64,000 bases of DNA, from positions 1 through 64,000 of the forward strand of contig PLZW01000035.1 of the NCBI GenBank assembly GCA_003153575.1, read 5' to 3'. Position numbers and translations under genes: made by a program. The notes beneath the pieces are model-generated. The model was given only the letters and a program-made list of their open reading frames with translations, had not been told where the DNA came from and made no database searches. The DNA comes from Acidimicrobiaceae bacterium. GTDB lineage: Bacteria > Actinomycetota > Acidimicrobiia > Acidimicrobiales > RAAP-2. The number at the start of each line of letters is the position of its first letter. Position 1 is the first letter of the stretch. Positions 20,563 to 31,388 of the stretch are shown here, piece after piece.

Positions 20563-21375
20563 ATGAACGAGCGTCTGCGCATCGGAATCGCCGAGGCGGT
20601 CGGCACCATGATCCTGGTCGTCGGCGGTGCGGGCACCGCCATCCTGGCCACCGGTCACTTCAACGGCCCGAAAAGCTCGGTGGGCATCCTCGGCGTCGCC
20701 CTGGCTTTCGGCCTCAGCCTGCTGGTGGCCGCCTACGCCATCGGCTCCATCTCCGGGTGCCACATCAATCCGGCGGTCACCATTGGGCTGTGGGTGATCG
20801 GCAAGACCAAGACCAGGGAGCTTCCGTACTACATCGTGGGCCAGGTCGTCGGCGGCATCCTCGGCGGCCTGGTCATCTTCATCATCGCCAACGCCACCCG
20901 GGTCCATTCGGCCACGGCCACCAACCTCGGGACCTACAGCGCCAAGGCGACCGGGTTCGCCTCCAACGGCTACGGCATCCACTCGCCCGGCGGGTTTCCC
21001 GTCGGCACGGTGATGCTGTCCGAGGTGTTCTTCACCGCCGTGTTCGTGTTCATCATCGCCTCCACCAGCCGCAAGTCGATGCCGGTGGGGATCACCGGGA
21101 TCACCATCGGACTCACGCTGGCCGTGATCCACCTGATCTCGATCCCGGTCGACAACACCTCGGTCAACCCGGCCCGGTCGCTTGCCACCGCCGTCTTCCA
21201 GGGCAGTTGGGCGCTCCACGAGGTCTGGGTCTTCATCGTGTTCCCGATCGTCGGCGGCATCCTCGGCGCCGCCCTCTGGAAGGTGCTGCGGCCCGAGTCG
21301 GACGAGGAATCGTTGGAGGAGTCGGAGGAGGTCGCGCCCGGCCCCTACGGCAAGCGCGCCATGCCGGGCCAGTAG
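20563..21375 (+). CDS. MIP-family aquaporin
   Basis: Two NPA motifs (HINPAVT, SVNPARS) and six TM segments. Confidence 0.88.
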   Translation: MNERLRIGIAEAVGTMILVVGGAGTAILATGHFNGPKSSVGILGVALAFGLSLLVAAYAIGSISGCHINPAVTIGLWVIGKTKTRELPYYIVGQVVGGILGGLVIFIIANATRVHSATATNLGTYSAKATGFASNGYGIHSPGGFPVGTVMLSEVFFTAVFVFIIASTSRKSMPVGITGITIGLTLAVIHLISIPVDNTSVNPARSLATAVFQGSWALHEVWVFIVFPIVGGILGAALWKVLRPESDEESLEESEEVAPGPYGKRAMPGQ

Positions 21376-21428
21376 CGCCGGCGCCTGCCCGACTCGCCGA
21401 CGTCACAACCCGCCCGTAGCGTGACGAC

Positions 21429-21989
21429 ATGACCCCGGTTCCCCAGCCCGCCATCCCGTTCGCCCCGGACGTCGAGGTCCGGGTGTCGAAACGACGCAAG
21501 AAGACCGCCGGCGCCCACTGGGAGGGCGACCGCATCGTGGTGGTGGTCCCCACCCACCTGCGGGGTGCGGCCCGCGACGACATGGTCGAGCACCTGACCC
21601 GACGGCTCACCCGGCACCGGCCCCAACTGCACGCCTCCGACGACTTCCTGGCCGAACGGGCCCGCCACCTGGGCGCCGTCTACCTCGACAGGGTGGTGCC
21701 CGCCTCCATCAGGTGGTCCACCAACCAGACCAAGCGCTGGGGGTCGTGCACGTTGGCCACCCGCGAGATCCGGATCTCCTCGCGGCTGCGGGCCGTCCCA
21801 CCGTGGGTACTCGACGCCGTCATCGTCCACGAACTGGCCCATCTGGTGGAACCGAACCACTCCCCGCGGTTCCGCCAGCTCGAGGAGCGCTACCCGCGCA
21901 AGCACGACGCCGAGCTCTTCCTCGACGGCTACCACCTCGGTCTCCACACGGATGCCGCGGGGGCCGCCGACCCAACATCCGGCCCGTAG
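21429..21989 (+). CDS. YgjP/DUF45-type metallopeptidase
   Basis: RWGSCT...IRISSRLRAVPPWVLDAVIVHELAHLVEPNHSPRF. Confidence 0.85.
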   Translation: MTPVPQPAIPFAPDVEVRVSKRRKKTAGAHWEGDRIVVVVPTHLRGAARDDMVEHLTRRLTRHRPQLHASDDFLAERARHLGAVYLDRVVPASIRWSTNQTKRWGSCTLATREIRISSRLRAVPPWVLDAVIVHELAHLVEPNHSPRFRQLEERYPRKHDAELFLDGYHLGLHTDAAGAADPTSGP

Positions 21990-22027
21990 GGTTCCCAGCC
22001 GGCCCGTTCGCGACTACAACAGGGTCT

Positions 22028-22951
22028 GTGGCCTTCCTCCTCGCGGCCCTCGCCGCCTTCACCAACGCCGTCACCTCGGTCCTCCAGCGCATCGGCGTGG
22101 AGACCGCCCCCGAGTCGTCCGCCCTCCGCCTCAGCCTCATCTCCCACGCCATCAAGCGGGGGATCTGGCTCATGGGCTTCGCCCTGATGCTGGTCCAGTT
22201 CGGCCTGCAGGCCACCGCCTTGAAGTTCGGCCAGCTCAGTGTGGTCCAGCCCGTCCTCACCACCGAGCTGCTGTTCCTGCTCCTGATCCTGGCCGTGTGG
22301 TTCCGCTACCGGCTGGGCACCCGCGAATGGCTCGGCGCGTTCCTGGTGGTCGGCGGCCTTGGCAGTTTCTTCCTCGCCGCCCATCCCCACGGGGGCCAGG
22401 TCCTGCCGTCCACCTCGCAGTGGGTGGTGGCCTCCGTCATCCTCATCTCGGCCGTGACCGCCTTCATCGTGGCCGCCCTGCGCGGGCCCCGTTGGTGGCG
22501 GGCGGCGGCGTTCGGAGCGGCGACGGCCATCTGCGCGGCCTACGGGGCCGCCCTGACCAAGGCCATCACCGGCTACGTGTCCCAGGGCTGGGGCCACGTC
22601 TTCACCCACTTCCAGCCCTACATGCTGGCCGTGTCCGGACTGGGCACCGTCTTTCTCCTCCAGAACGCCCTCCATGCCGGGCCCATCACCGCGTCGAGGA
22701 CCACCCTCGTCACGATGAACCCGCTGATCAGCATCGTGTTGGGCATCACCCTGTTCGGCGACGTGCTGCGGGGCGGTGCGCTGCGGATCTCCCTCGAGGT
22801 CCTGGCCCTCGCCGTGCTGGTGGTCGGCGTGGTGGTCCTCACCCGGTCGCCGCTGGTGGCCGGGGCCGACGACGGCAGCACGGACGGGGAGATGCTGGGC
22901 GGGGCACGGGAGCGGGCCATGATGGCCATGCCGATCGAGGCCATGCCCTGA
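22028..22951 (+). CDS. DMT/EamA-type transporter
   Basis: GTG start; about ten hydrophobic segments; SVVQPVLTTELLFLLL. Confidence 0.7.
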   Translation: MAFLLAALAAFTNAVTSVLQRIGVETAPESSALRLSLISHAIKRGIWLMGFALMLVQFGLQATALKFGQLSVVQPVLTTELLFLLLILAVWFRYRLGTREWLGAFLVVGGLGSFFLAAHPHGGQVLPSTSQWVVASVILISAVTAFIVAALRGPRWWRAAAFGAATAICAAYGAALTKAITGYVSQGWGHVFTHFQPYMLAVSGLGTVFLLQNALHAGPITASRTTLVTMNPLISIVLGITLFGDVLRGGALRISLEVLALAVLVVGVVVLTRSPLVAGADDGSTDGEMLGGARERAMMAMPIEAMP

Positions 22952-23006
22952 ATCAGGGCCTTCTGATATCAGCGGGATCGCATCGTGGCGAGCCGCACGA
23001 GTTCGA

Positions 23007-23324
23007 TCACCCGGGCGTCGAGCGCGCCGAGAAGTTGACGATCTCCTGGAGTGCGTGCATGTGGCGGGCCAGTACCTCCTGGCCGAGACCGGTGATGGCC
23101 AACCACGTTCTGGGGCGCTTGCCCACGTATCCCTTGCGGATGTGCACGTATCCAGCATCCTCGAGCTGACTGAGCTGGCGGGAGAGCACAGAATCGCTCA
23201 CTGACAGGACGTCACGGAGATACGCGAACTCCACTTCCTCGGCCGCGGACAGCGCGCCCATGATGGACAGGCGCACGCTGTTCTGGAGGAGGTCGTCGAG
23301 GGCTTCCCTAGGGTGCGACATCAC
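23007..23324 (-). CDS. Winged-helix transcriptional regulator
   Basis: VRLSIMGALSAAEEVEFAYLRDVLSVSDSVLSRQLSQLEDAGYVHIRKGYVGKRPRTW. Confidence 0.8.
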   Translation of the reverse strand: MMSHPREALDDLLQNSVRLSIMGALSAAEEVEFAYLRDVLSVSDSVLSRQLSQLEDAGYVHIRKGYVGKRPRTWLAITGLGQEVLARHMHALQEIVNFSARSTPG

Positions 23325-23769
23325 GCTCCTCGCGGGTGCGGACGACGAGACCGGTGACGAAGAACGGGATGGCGGCCAGCACCGCCGCCGCCGTCCAGGC
23401 GAAGCGGAAGTGACCTTGGAGCACGCCGGCCATGACCATGATCAACACGTACACGACGAACACGGCCAGCCAGTTGCGCCACGTGGTTTGACGCGCCCAG
23501 TGGAGACGGCGGGCCCGCAACACGAAGTAGGCCATAGTTGCGACCCCACCGGCCAACGACGCGCTCCACACGATCGGTCCCCAGATCCGGCCGTCGACGA
23601 AGTCGAAGGGCGGGACGAAGACGAGGACCCAGATCCCCCACAGCACGAACACCTTCCACTCCTTGGGCGTGTCGGAGCGGATCCTGCCCTTCGCCGCGTC
23701 CGCCGCGGCGAGCAACACGTCCGGGTCCTCGGATCCATCCGATCGGTATGGAAAAGTAGTTTCCTTCAT
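23308..23769 (-). CDS. Hypothetical multi-TM protein (2TM-domain-like) cotranscribed with the winged-helix regulator
   Basis: Overlaps the regulator by 17 nt; four hydrophobic segments. Confidence 0.6.
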   Translation of the reverse strand: MKETTFPYRSDGSEDPDVLLAAADAAKGRIRSDTPKEWKVFVLWGIWVLVFVPPFDFVDGRIWGPIVWSASLAGGVATMAYFVLRARRLHWARQTTWRNWLAVFVVYVLIMVMAGVLQGHFRFAWTAAAVLAAIPFFVTGLVVRTREERDVAP

Positions 23770-23958
23770 GGAAGGTACTTTATAGATGGTCAACCCCAAT
23801 GTCAATGCGACCATCCGCGACCCCGCCCGGCGCCGATGGGATCGGGCCGTCATCGTCAGAGCGGATGGGACGTCGTCCGCACCCCGCGGAACTCCGGAGC
23901 CGCGACTCCGGCTCGGCACGATTGTCCCCTCTGGCGGCCCTTCGGCCTCCGACATCCG

Positions 23959-24660
23959 TCAGGCAGCGGGCGTGTGGCGGCGTTCGTGGGCGACGGGACG
24001 CACGTCGCTCCACCCGGGCCAGGCCTGCCCCCCGCCCTCCACCAGGAGGCGGTCCACGCGGAGCAAGTCGTCGCCCAGCTCGGCCCGCATGGCGCCGAAG
24101 AGGGCGGCCGTCACCCGGGCGTCGCCCAGTGCACTGTGGTGGTCGTCCCAGATCAGGCGGTAGCGGTCGCAGCAGTCCACCAGTCGGGCCTTGCCCGGCA
24201 GATCGAGATGGGCCTGGGCCACCCGCAGGGTGTCGAGTGTGGTGACCGATCCGGGCACCAGGGTCTCGCCGCCGAGGCGACGGCACTCGGCCAGCAGGAA
24301 GGCGAGGTCGAACCGGTCGACGTTGTGGCCGACGACCACCCGGCCCGACAGGAGGCCGGCCAGGTAGGGGTGGATGCCGGCGAAGGTGGGGGCGCCCTCC
24401 AGCATCTCGGCGGTGATGCCGTGGACGTAGGTGGGGCCGGGGCCGCACTCGGGGTCGACCAGGGTGCAGAAGGCGTCCACCTCGCGGCCATCGGGGCCGA
24501 GGACGACCACGGCCACCTCGACCACCCGCTCCTGTTCGGGCGAGAACCCGGTCGTCTCGAGGTCGACCACGGCGAACCCCGGCCGGGCGGGGGCACTGGA
24601 CTCCATGAGCGACACCGTAGAGGGTGGGTGTCCCGTGGCGCCGACCGGAGTGTGCGCCAC
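23959..24660 (-). CDS. DEDDh 3'-5' exonuclease (DnaQ-like)
   Basis: FAVVDLETTGFSP, VHGITAEM, GHNVDRFDLAFL, HSALGDARVTAALF. Confidence 0.88.
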   Translation of the reverse strand: MAHTPVGATGHPPSTVSLMESSAPARPGFAVVDLETTGFSPEQERVVEVAVVVLGPDGREVDAFCTLVDPECGPGPTYVHGITAEMLEGAPTFAGIHPYLAGLLSGRVVVGHNVDRFDLAFLLAECRRLGGETLVPGSVTTLDTLRVAQAHLDLPGKARLVDCCDRYRLIWDDHHSALGDARVTAALFGAMRAELGDDLLRVDRLLVEGGGQAWPGWSDVRPVAHERRHTPAA

Positions 24661-24676
24661 CGGACCCGTCCCCCGT

Positions 24677-26518
24677 TCAGGCGTTGGCGCCGACGAGTTG
24701 CTTGAACTCGGCCTCGACGTCGGCCTCGTGCTGCTTCTCGTCCTCCCGGGCCCGGGCCGGGCTCCAGCGTCCGCGGTTCAGCCAGATCGTCGGGATGAAC
24801 AGGAACATGCCGACCATGCAGACCCAGAACCAGTTCTGCCACTGCTTGGGTGACTTGGACACACCGCCGAGCAGGTTGTCCAGCTGGTTCTGGTGCAGGG
24901 CCAGGTAGCCGAGTGCCGTTGAGTTGGGGAACACCTGTGTGTTCAGGTAGTTGAGGTTTGCCGCCACCTGGGCGAACACCACCGGGCCGACGGCCTTTTG
25001 CAGTGCGGTCACGTTGGCCGCCGTCGGGGCATTATGGGCCGCTGTGACGATCGGGACGTTCTTCGGCTCGGTCAGGACCTTCAGCCAATCTTTGTTTTTC
25101 ACCGCGAAGGCCACCAGCGCCTTGTTATGGATCTGGAACTCCTGGGCGTTGAACGGCTTGCCGTTGAGCGTGGTCTGCGCGTACGGCAGGTTGTCGACCA
25201 CCGGGTTGACCGAGTTCACCACCACGGGCAGGAAGATGAACGAGATGGCCACGGTGAGCCGGAGGAGCCATCCCCACAGCGCCAGGCCGGTCCCCACCAG
25301 GGCCGGGTTCTTCGCCTCCACCATCTCGGTGTAGCCGGCCATCCACGGCGCGAACGTCAGGGAGATGAAGGACGCCAGCAGGACCTCCAGCAGGATGATC
25401 TGGTGGAAGCTGGAGTAGGGGTGGTCGGCCCGTTGGATGAAGAAGTACAGCATGACGATCGACCCGATGGCGCCCGCCAGCATCATCGGCTTCCGCACCT
25501 TCAAGAGGTCGGACAGGATGCCGAAGACGATGAGCGCCACGATGTCGGCCCACCAGAACCACGTGTTGAGGTCGTTGGCCTGGGAGGTGGTGAGGTTGAG
25601 CCCGCTCGGGTTCTTGAAGACGGTGGCCCAGTAGATGGTGAAGAACGCCGACGCCGCGTAGTAGAGCAGTAGGAACACGGAGATGCCCAGGGCCGAGCCG
25701 ACCAGGTCCCACTTGAGGATCTGGCGCCACGGGTGGGCGGTGGCGGCCAGCACGTCCTGCTCGGTCAGCCCGCGGGCCTTGGCCTCGACGAGGGTACGGT
25801 CCTGCTCACTCACCATCAGCTGGTCGCGCAGCCGCGACGACAGGTCCTTCAGGAAGAACAGGGCCAGCACGAACACCACGATCGAGGTGGCGCCCGAGAT
25901 GATGAACTGGCTCTTCCAGGCATCGGCGCCGTGGTTCTTGATGAACGTGTCGAGCGTGTGTGCGGCGACGATCGAGGTGATCAGGCTGCCGGCCACCGGG
26001 CCGACGGTCCAGAAGCCCATGGCCGAGGCCCGTCCGAGCTGCGGACTGAAGTCGCGGACCAGGGCCGGGGTGGCCACCAGGATGGCGCCCTCGACTAGGC
26101 CGAGCACACAGATGACGAAAGCGAACTGCCACTCGGTCTTGCAGAGCGGGACGCCGACCGCCACCAGCAGGCCGATGATCAGCAGCCCGTAGATGACGAC
26201 GTTGGACCGCCCGAGCCGGTCTGTCTTCGACGCGGGCAGCGAGGCGAAGGCGCCGATGGCGTTGGAGATCACCACGATCCACACATAGAACGAGAACGAC
26301 ATGTGGTACGAGACGAGGATGTTGGGGGTGACCCCGGTCTGCGTGTAATAGGTGTAGTAGAGGACGATGGTCGCCAGGACGGCCAGGGCGAGGTAGGCCG
26401 TGCGCTTGCCGGTGTCGGGGTACTCGTCGATCTCGTGGACGAAGAGGAATCGGAAGAGCCCCCCTCGCTCGGTCGCCTCGCCTCCGGTGCTCGCAGCGGT
26501 TGCCGTGTCTACTGCCAT
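24677..26518 (-). CDS. MFS transporter with a long extra segment before the last TM
   Basis: Repeated TM segments, DRLGR loop motif; ~130-aa hydrophilic stretch before the last TM. Confidence 0.8.
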   Translation of the reverse strand: MAVDTATAASTGGEATERGGLFRFLFVHEIDEYPDTGKRTAYLALAVLATIVLYYTYYTQTGVTPNILVSYHMSFSFYVWIVVISNAIGAFASLPASKTDRLGRSNVVIYGLLIIGLLVAVGVPLCKTEWQFAFVICVLGLVEGAILVATPALVRDFSPQLGRASAMGFWTVGPVAGSLITSIVAAHTLDTFIKNHGADAWKSQFIISGATSIVVFVLALFFLKDLSSRLRDQLMVSEQDRTLVEAKARGLTEQDVLAATAHPWRQILKWDLVGSALGISVFLLLYYAASAFFTIYWATVFKNPSGLNLTTSQANDLNTWFWWADIVALIVFGILSDLLKVRKPMMLAGAIGSIVMLYFFIQRADHPYSSFHQIILLEVLLASFISLTFAPWMAGYTEMVEAKNPALVGTGLALWGWLLRLTVAISFIFLPVVVNSVNPVVDNLPYAQTTLNGKPFNAQEFQIHNKALVAFAVKNKDWLKVLTEPKNVPIVTAAHNAPTAANVTALQKAVGPVVFAQVAANLNYLNTQVFPNSTALGYLALHQNQLDNLLGGVSKSPKQWQNWFWVCMVGMFLFIPTIWLNRGRWSPARAREDEKQHEADVEAEFKQLVGANA

Positions 26519-26659
26519 GTCGATCCCCCTGGGTCCGAACGCCCCCTCCCCGGGGTGCAGGACCGACCGTAGCGCAGGCGCGCAGCCGCGGCCCGTATCT
26601 GTGCAGGCAGGGGGTGGCGTTCCGGTGCTCCGGGGGTGGCCGGCCTGGGGCCGGCGCCC

Positions 26660-27790
26660 TCAGCCGTCGAGCACCTGGGTGGCGATGAGCTCCTCCAGCG
26701 TCCGCGGGTCCCACCACGACAACTGGAGCTCCTTGGCCCGCCGGAAGTAGAGCTGGATGTCGAACTCGACGGTGAAGCCGATGCCGCCGAAGATCTGCTG
26801 GGCGGTCGCCGTCACGTCGCGGAATGTCTGGCAGGCGTACAGCTTGGCCATCGGGGCCAACTTGGCCACCGACCGGCCGTCGGACCGGGCCCAGGCCGCC
26901 TCGTGGACCAGGACCTCGGCCCCGTCCACCGTGGTGGCGGCGTCGGCCAGGTAGTGGGCAAGCGCCTGGAAGGCGCCGAGCGGCTTGTCGAACTGCTGGC
27001 GGTCCTTGGCGTACTGCACGGTGATCTCGAGGGCGTACTGGGCGCCCCCGACGGCCTGGGCGGCGGCCAGGATGATCGCATCGTGCATGACCGCGCTCCA
27101 CGTGGCCCACCCGCTGCCGGCGGCGCCGATCCGGTCCTCCTCGGTGACCCTGACCGCGGCCAGCTCCACCTTGTACTGGGCGTCGGAGGCGATGGTCAGC
27201 TGCTGGGTGAGCGTCACGCCGACGGCGGCCGGGTCCACCAGGAACAGGTCGACATCGCCGGGCGCGTCACCCGTCCGGGCCAGCACGATCAGCTGGGAGG
27301 CCGCCGACGCGAAGGCCACGTGGCGCTTGGTGCCGGTGATGGTCCACCCGTCCCCGTCGGGCACGGCGCGGACCTGGACACCCGTCGGGCCGGAGCTGTT
27401 CTCGGGCTCGAGCCAGGCCGGGGTGAGGATGGCCTCGCCTGTCACGATCCCCGGCAGCCACGCCTGCTTCTGGCTGTCGCTGCCCGAACGGGCCAGGCTG
27501 GCACCCGAAAGGACGGAGCTGACGAAATGGGGGGACGGGGCGATGGCCCGGCCGAACTCCTCGTAGACCACCACGCCTTCGATCGCGCTCATGCCCGAGC
27601 CGCCGTACTCCTCGGGCAGCTGCAGGCCGATCAGGTCGAGGTGGGCCAACTGCTTCCACAGCTCGGGCGAGTAGCCGGTGGGGTCGTCCTCGAGCTCACG
27701 CACCACCCCGAGCGGGCTGGTGGAGGCGACCACGCCGCGCACCGTCTCACGGAGCATCTCCTGCTCGGGGCTGAAGGTCAGGTCCAACAT
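26660..27790 (-). CDS. Acyl-CoA dehydrogenase
   Basis: QLPEEYGGSGMSAIEG, TGTKRHVAFASAAS, QQIFGGIGFTVEFDIQLYFRRAKEL. Confidence 0.88.
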   Translation of the reverse strand: MLDLTFSPEQEMLRETVRGVVASTSPLGVVRELEDDPTGYSPELWKQLAHLDLIGLQLPEEYGGSGMSAIEGVVVYEEFGRAIAPSPHFVSSVLSGASLARSGSDSQKQAWLPGIVTGEAILTPAWLEPENSSGPTGVQVRAVPDGDGWTITGTKRHVAFASAASQLIVLARTGDAPGDVDLFLVDPAAVGVTLTQQLTIASDAQYKVELAAVRVTEEDRIGAAGSGWATWSAVMHDAIILAAAQAVGGAQYALEITVQYAKDRQQFDKPLGAFQALAHYLADAATTVDGAEVLVHEAAWARSDGRSVAKLAPMAKLYACQTFRDVTATAQQIFGGIGFTVEFDIQLYFRRAKELQLSWWDPRTLEELIATQVLDG

Positions 27791-27862
27791 GTCGTGTTCT
27801 CCTCTGGTGCAGCTACCGGTTGCTTGGTGTCGAAGGGTGCGGCGGATGTGCCGGGCGGTGGT

Positions 27863-28342
27863 TCAGGGGGTCCAGCGGTCGCCGGTGCGCGACCACGGGT
27901 TGTCGTGCTCGGTCTCGGGCAGGGCGACCCGGGCCGTGCACGAGGTCTTGGTGTCGCCGTCGACGGACACCGAGATGTCGAGAGCCACCCAGCCGCACCC
28001 GGTGTCGTCCACCCCGGTGTCGGTCACCGTGCCGCGGAACACCATGGTGTCCCCCGGGAAGATGGACCCGAGCATGCGGAACGTCACCCGCTGCAGGCGC
28101 CCGTAGGGCCCGGTCCAGTCGGTGATGTACCGTTCGAACCACGAGGCCAGGTTGGGGGTGTTGAGGAAGATGTCACGGGTCCCGTTGCGGTGGACGGCGA
28201 AGTCCTTGTCGTGGTGCATGGGCCGCCAGTCGCGGGCGGCCAGGGCACCCAGGACGACGGTGGTGGCGGTCACCGGATAGGCCAGTTCGGGCAGGGCGTC
28301 GCCCACGGTCACCGCGCCCCGGAGCAGTGTCGGCGCCGTCAT
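27863..28342 (-). CDS. MaoC-like hydratase (hotdog fold)
   Basis: [37 protein letters not shown]. Confidence 0.8.
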   Translation of the reverse strand: MTAPTLLRGAVTVGDALPELAYPVTATTVVLGALAARDWRPMHHDKDFAVHRNGTRDIFLNTPNLASWFERYITDWTGPYGRLQRVTFRMLGSIFPGDTMVFRGTVTDTGVDDTGCGWVALDISVSVDGDTKTSCTARVALPETEHDNPWSRTGDRWTP

Positions 28343-28866
28343 GATGCCTCCTCGCTACCGGCCCGGCGGTAGCCGAAGCCGGTGTAGCTCTCGACGGCCA
28401 CCAGGTCACCGCGCTGGTTGTGGTACTCGACGTCGATGACCCAGAAGCGCCCGGTGCCGAGCTTGGTGGTCTTTACGTCGCTGACCGACCGCAGGATCTG
28501 GCGGGTGCGGAGCCGGTCGCCGGGGCGCACTGGCTCGTGGAACACGATGGTGTTGTCGCTCATCACCGCCTCGGGCAGGCCCAGGCCCTCCTTCAGGTCG
28601 AAGTGGATCTGGAGGGGCAGTCCGGGGGTCGAGCGGTCGGGGGCCCAGTGGTGGGGCCGGAACCACACCGACACCATGGTCGGCGGGGCGATGGGACCCC
28701 CGGTGACCTCGTCGGCCACCTCGGGATCCCAGAACAGCGGGTTGCCGTTCTCCACCGAGGAGCAGGTCGTCCAGATGTAGCCCTGTTCGACCGGAAACTC
28801 TCCGACCTCCTCGTACTGGCCCACCCCGAGGAGGCCCTCGACGTCGTCGATCCCGATGGCGCTCAT
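28339..28866 (-). CDS. MaoC-like N-terminal/FAS1-type dehydratase domain protein
   Basis: [19 protein letters not shown]...[47 protein letters not shown]; overlaps next gene by 4 nt. Confidence 0.8.
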   Translation of the reverse strand: MSAIGIDDVEGLLGVGQYEEVGEFPVEQGYIWTTCSSVENGNPLFWDPEVADEVTGGPIAPPTMVSVWFRPHHWAPDRSTPGLPLQIHFDLKEGLGLPEAVMSDNTIVFHEPVRPGDRLRTRQILRSVSDVKTTKLGTGRFWVIDVEYHNQRGDLVAVESYTGFGYRRAGSEEAS

Positions 28867-30107
28867 GCCACCACTCCCTTCGTCCGCAGTGCGGCGATCC
28901 GTTCGGCGGCCACCCCGGCGGCGGCCAGCAGTACGTCGGTGTCCGACCGCGCCGCGTCGCCGGCCACGACGGGCTCCCCCACCCCGGCCATCCCGGCCAG
29001 CACCGGTCCGACCTGGCGGAAGGTGGACGGGGCCCCGTCGGCCCGGATCCCGCCCGGCAGATGCGCGTCCACGAAGGCCCGGCGGGCGCCGTACTGCTCG
29101 TCGTCGACCAGTTCGTACGCGCTCAGCACCGGACTGACGCAGGTGTCGGCGGCGCCGAGTTCGGCCACCCAGCTCTCGCGGTCCCGGGTGGCGAAGGCGG
29201 CGGCAAAGTCGGCCCGTACGGCGTCCTGGACAGCGTCGTCGATCTGACTGGCGATCCACTGGGGACAGCCCAGCAGCCGGCACAGGTTGGCGTAGAATTT
29301 CGCCTCGATGGCCCCGACCGCCACCCACCGGCCGTCGGCGCAGCGGTAGGTGTCGTAGCAGGCGTAGCGGCCGGTGATGATGTTGTGGCCGAAGCCCACC
29401 GGTGCGCCGGTGGCCAGGAACTCGTCCACGGCCAGCGAGGTGAGCCACAGGACACCGTCGGCAATGGACACGTCGAGGTGCACGCCGGGGCCGTCCTCGC
29501 CCCGCCCGATCAGGGCCGCCATCACGGCCATGGCCGCCTGCATCCCGCCCCCGGCGGCGTCGGCGATGGTGGCCCCCGGCACCGGCGGGCCGCCGTCGGC
29601 GCCCGGCTCGGTGGCGGCCAGGTAGCCGCCCACGGCCAGGTAGTTGATGTCGTGGCCGGCCCACTGCGCTCGCGGGCCGTCCTGGCCGTACCCGGTGGTC
29701 GAGCACAGGATCACCCGGGGGTTGACGGCGCACAGCGCGTCGAAGCCGATGCCCAGACGATCGACCACGCCGGGCCGGAAGCTCTCGACCACCACGTCGG
29801 CGTGGCGGACCAACTCGAGGAAGGCGCTCCGGCCGTCGGGGTCCTTCAGGTCGAACGCCGTGTGGCGCAGGTGGCGGGCCCCGCTGTAGGCGTAGAAGGG
29901 CGGCCGGATCGGCTCGACGCCGCGGCCCGCGACCGTGCCCACCTTCACCACGGTCGCCCCGTAGTCGGCCAGCACCCGGGTGCACCGGGCGGCCGGCCCG
30001 ACGCTGGCCAGGTCGAGCACGGTCACCCCGGCCAGGGGCCCATCCGGCCCGCGGTCCGCGACCGGCTCGGAGGGCGCGGCGGCAGAGGTGGCGGACGGGG
30101 TCGTCAC
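28863..30107 (-). CDS. CoA-transferase family III (CaiB/BaiF)
   Basis: [72 protein letters not shown]. Confidence 0.88.
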   Translation of the reverse strand: MTTPSATSAAAPSEPVADRGPDGPLAGVTVLDLASVGPAARCTRVLADYGATVVKVGTVAGRGVEPIRPPFYAYSGARHLRHTAFDLKDPDGRSAFLELVRHADVVVESFRPGVVDRLGIGFDALCAVNPRVILCSTTGYGQDGPRAQWAGHDINYLAVGGYLAATEPGADGGPPVPGATIADAAGGGMQAAMAVMAALIGRGEDGPGVHLDVSIADGVLWLTSLAVDEFLATGAPVGFGHNIITGRYACYDTYRCADGRWVAVGAIEAKFYANLCRLLGCPQWIASQIDDAVQDAVRADFAAAFATRDRESWVAELGAADTCVSPVLSAYELVDDEQYGARRAFVDAHLPGGIRADGAPSTFRQVGPVLAGMAGVGEPVVAGDAARSDTDVLLAAAGVAAERIAALRTKGVVA

Positions 30108-30121
30108 GGTCGTCGGCGGGC

Positions 30122-31303
30122 TCAGAAGTTCTTGGGCAGGCCGAGCTTGCGCCGGGCCAGGATATTCTTCTGGATCTCGGACGAGCCGCCGCCGATGGTG
30201 TCGATGACCGTGTAGCGGTAGGTCGACTCGGAGCGGCCGGCCATGGGGGCCTCCTCGGTATGGACCCGCAGCTGGCCGCCGGAGCCGGCCAGGTCCATCG
30301 AGGCGTTGGCCAGGCGCCGCGAGTACTCGGTGGTGAACAGCTTGTACTCGGAGGCCTGCGACGTGGGTGGGGCGCCGCCGGAGGTCGAGGCGGCCACGAA
30401 CTTGAGGCCGAGCACCCGGGCCACCTCCGCCTCGGTGTGGAGTTGGGCCACCTTGGAGCGCACCACGCTGTCGTCCTTCATCGGCTCGCCGTCCCGGGTG
30501 GCGTTCTTGATGTACTCGGTCAACAAGCCGAGCCGTTGGGCGATCGGCGAGTAGGTGAACAGGGTGAACCGCTCGAGGTCGAGCGCCTCCGAGATGTACT
30601 GGAAGCCCCGGTTGAGCTCGCCCACCACGTAGTCGTCGTGTACGAACACGTCGTCGAGGTAGACCTCGTTGGTGCGCTCGTCGCCCATGGTCCAGATGGG
30701 CTTGATGGTGATGTTCGGATGGTCCATCGGCACCAGGAACAAGGTGATGCCGCTGTGCTTGGGGGCGTCGGGATCGGTCCGTGCCCCCACCCAGTACCAG
30801 TCAGCGAAGTGGGCCGACGTGGTCCACGTCTTCTGGCCGTTGAGGCGCCAGCCGTCGCCGTCCCGGGTGGCCTTGAGCTGCATCGAAGCGGCATCCGACC
30901 CGGCGTTCGGCTCGGAGTAGCCGACGGCGAACTCGACTTCGTTCTTCAGGATCTTGGGCAGGAACTCGGCCTTCAGCTTCTCGCTGCCGTGGCTGATGAT
31001 GGTCTTGCCGATGATCCCGACGCCCTTGCCGATCTGGGGGCCGCCCCGGGCGGCCAGCGCCTCGTTGAGCAGGTACTCGTAGACGCCGTCCCCGTCCTTG
31101 CCGCCGTACTGCTCGGGCCAGGTGATCCCCAGCCAGCCCTTCTCGCCGAGCTTGGCCATGAACTTGCGGCGCGGGGGGGTGTCGACGATCTGGGCCATGT
31201 TCTCCCGGGTGACGTCGAAGACCTCGGGGTCGTAGTTGTCGTCGAGGAACTGCTCCACGTCCTTGACGAACTCGAGCTGCTCGGGGGTGAACTCGAAGTC
31301 CAT
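30122..31303 (-). CDS. Acyl-CoA dehydrogenase
   Basis: [63 protein letters not shown]. Confidence 0.9.
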   Translation of the reverse strand: MDFEFTPEQLEFVKDVEQFLDDNYDPEVFDVTRENMAQIVDTPPRRKFMAKLGEKGWLGITWPEQYGGKDGDGVYEYLLNEALAARGGPQIGKGVGIIGKTIISHGSEKLKAEFLPKILKNEVEFAVGYSEPNAGSDAASMQLKATRDGDGWRLNGQKTWTTSAHFADWYWVGARTDPDAPKHSGITLFLVPMDHPNITIKPIWTMGDERTNEVYLDDVFVHDDYVVGELNRGFQYISEALDLERFTLFTYSPIAQRLGLLTEYIKNATRDGEPMKDDSVVRSKVAQLHTEAEVARVLGLKFVAASTSGGAPPTSQASEYKLFTTEYSRRLANASMDLAGSGGQLRVHTEEAPMAGRSESTYRYTVIDTIGGGSSEIQKNILARRKLGLPKNF

Positions 31304-31350
31304 GGCCTGGCCTCCATCGTCTGCCGTACGGCGGGCGGAATCGTCGCGGT

Positions 31351-31388
31351 CTGACTGACCGTCAGACGTTACCTGACTGACCGTCAGA
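31351..31388. promoter_or_regulatory. Two direct copies of CTGACTGACCGTCAGA (31351-31366, 31373-31388), operator candidate in a divergent promoter region
   Basis: Each copy has CTGAC-N5-GTCAG dyad; 22-bp spacing; between divergent 30122..31303 (-) and 31512..32957 (+). Confidence 0.75.

Noticed and set aside
26636-28372. 578-aa plus-strand ORF
   Set aside because: Antisense to acyl-CoA dehydrogenase and MaoC genes; composition artefact.
28339-29985. 548-aa ORF starting inside the CoA transferase gene
   Set aside because: Only the last ~175 aa are real (28339..28866 dehydratase); upstream part is out-of-frame CoA-transferase sequence.
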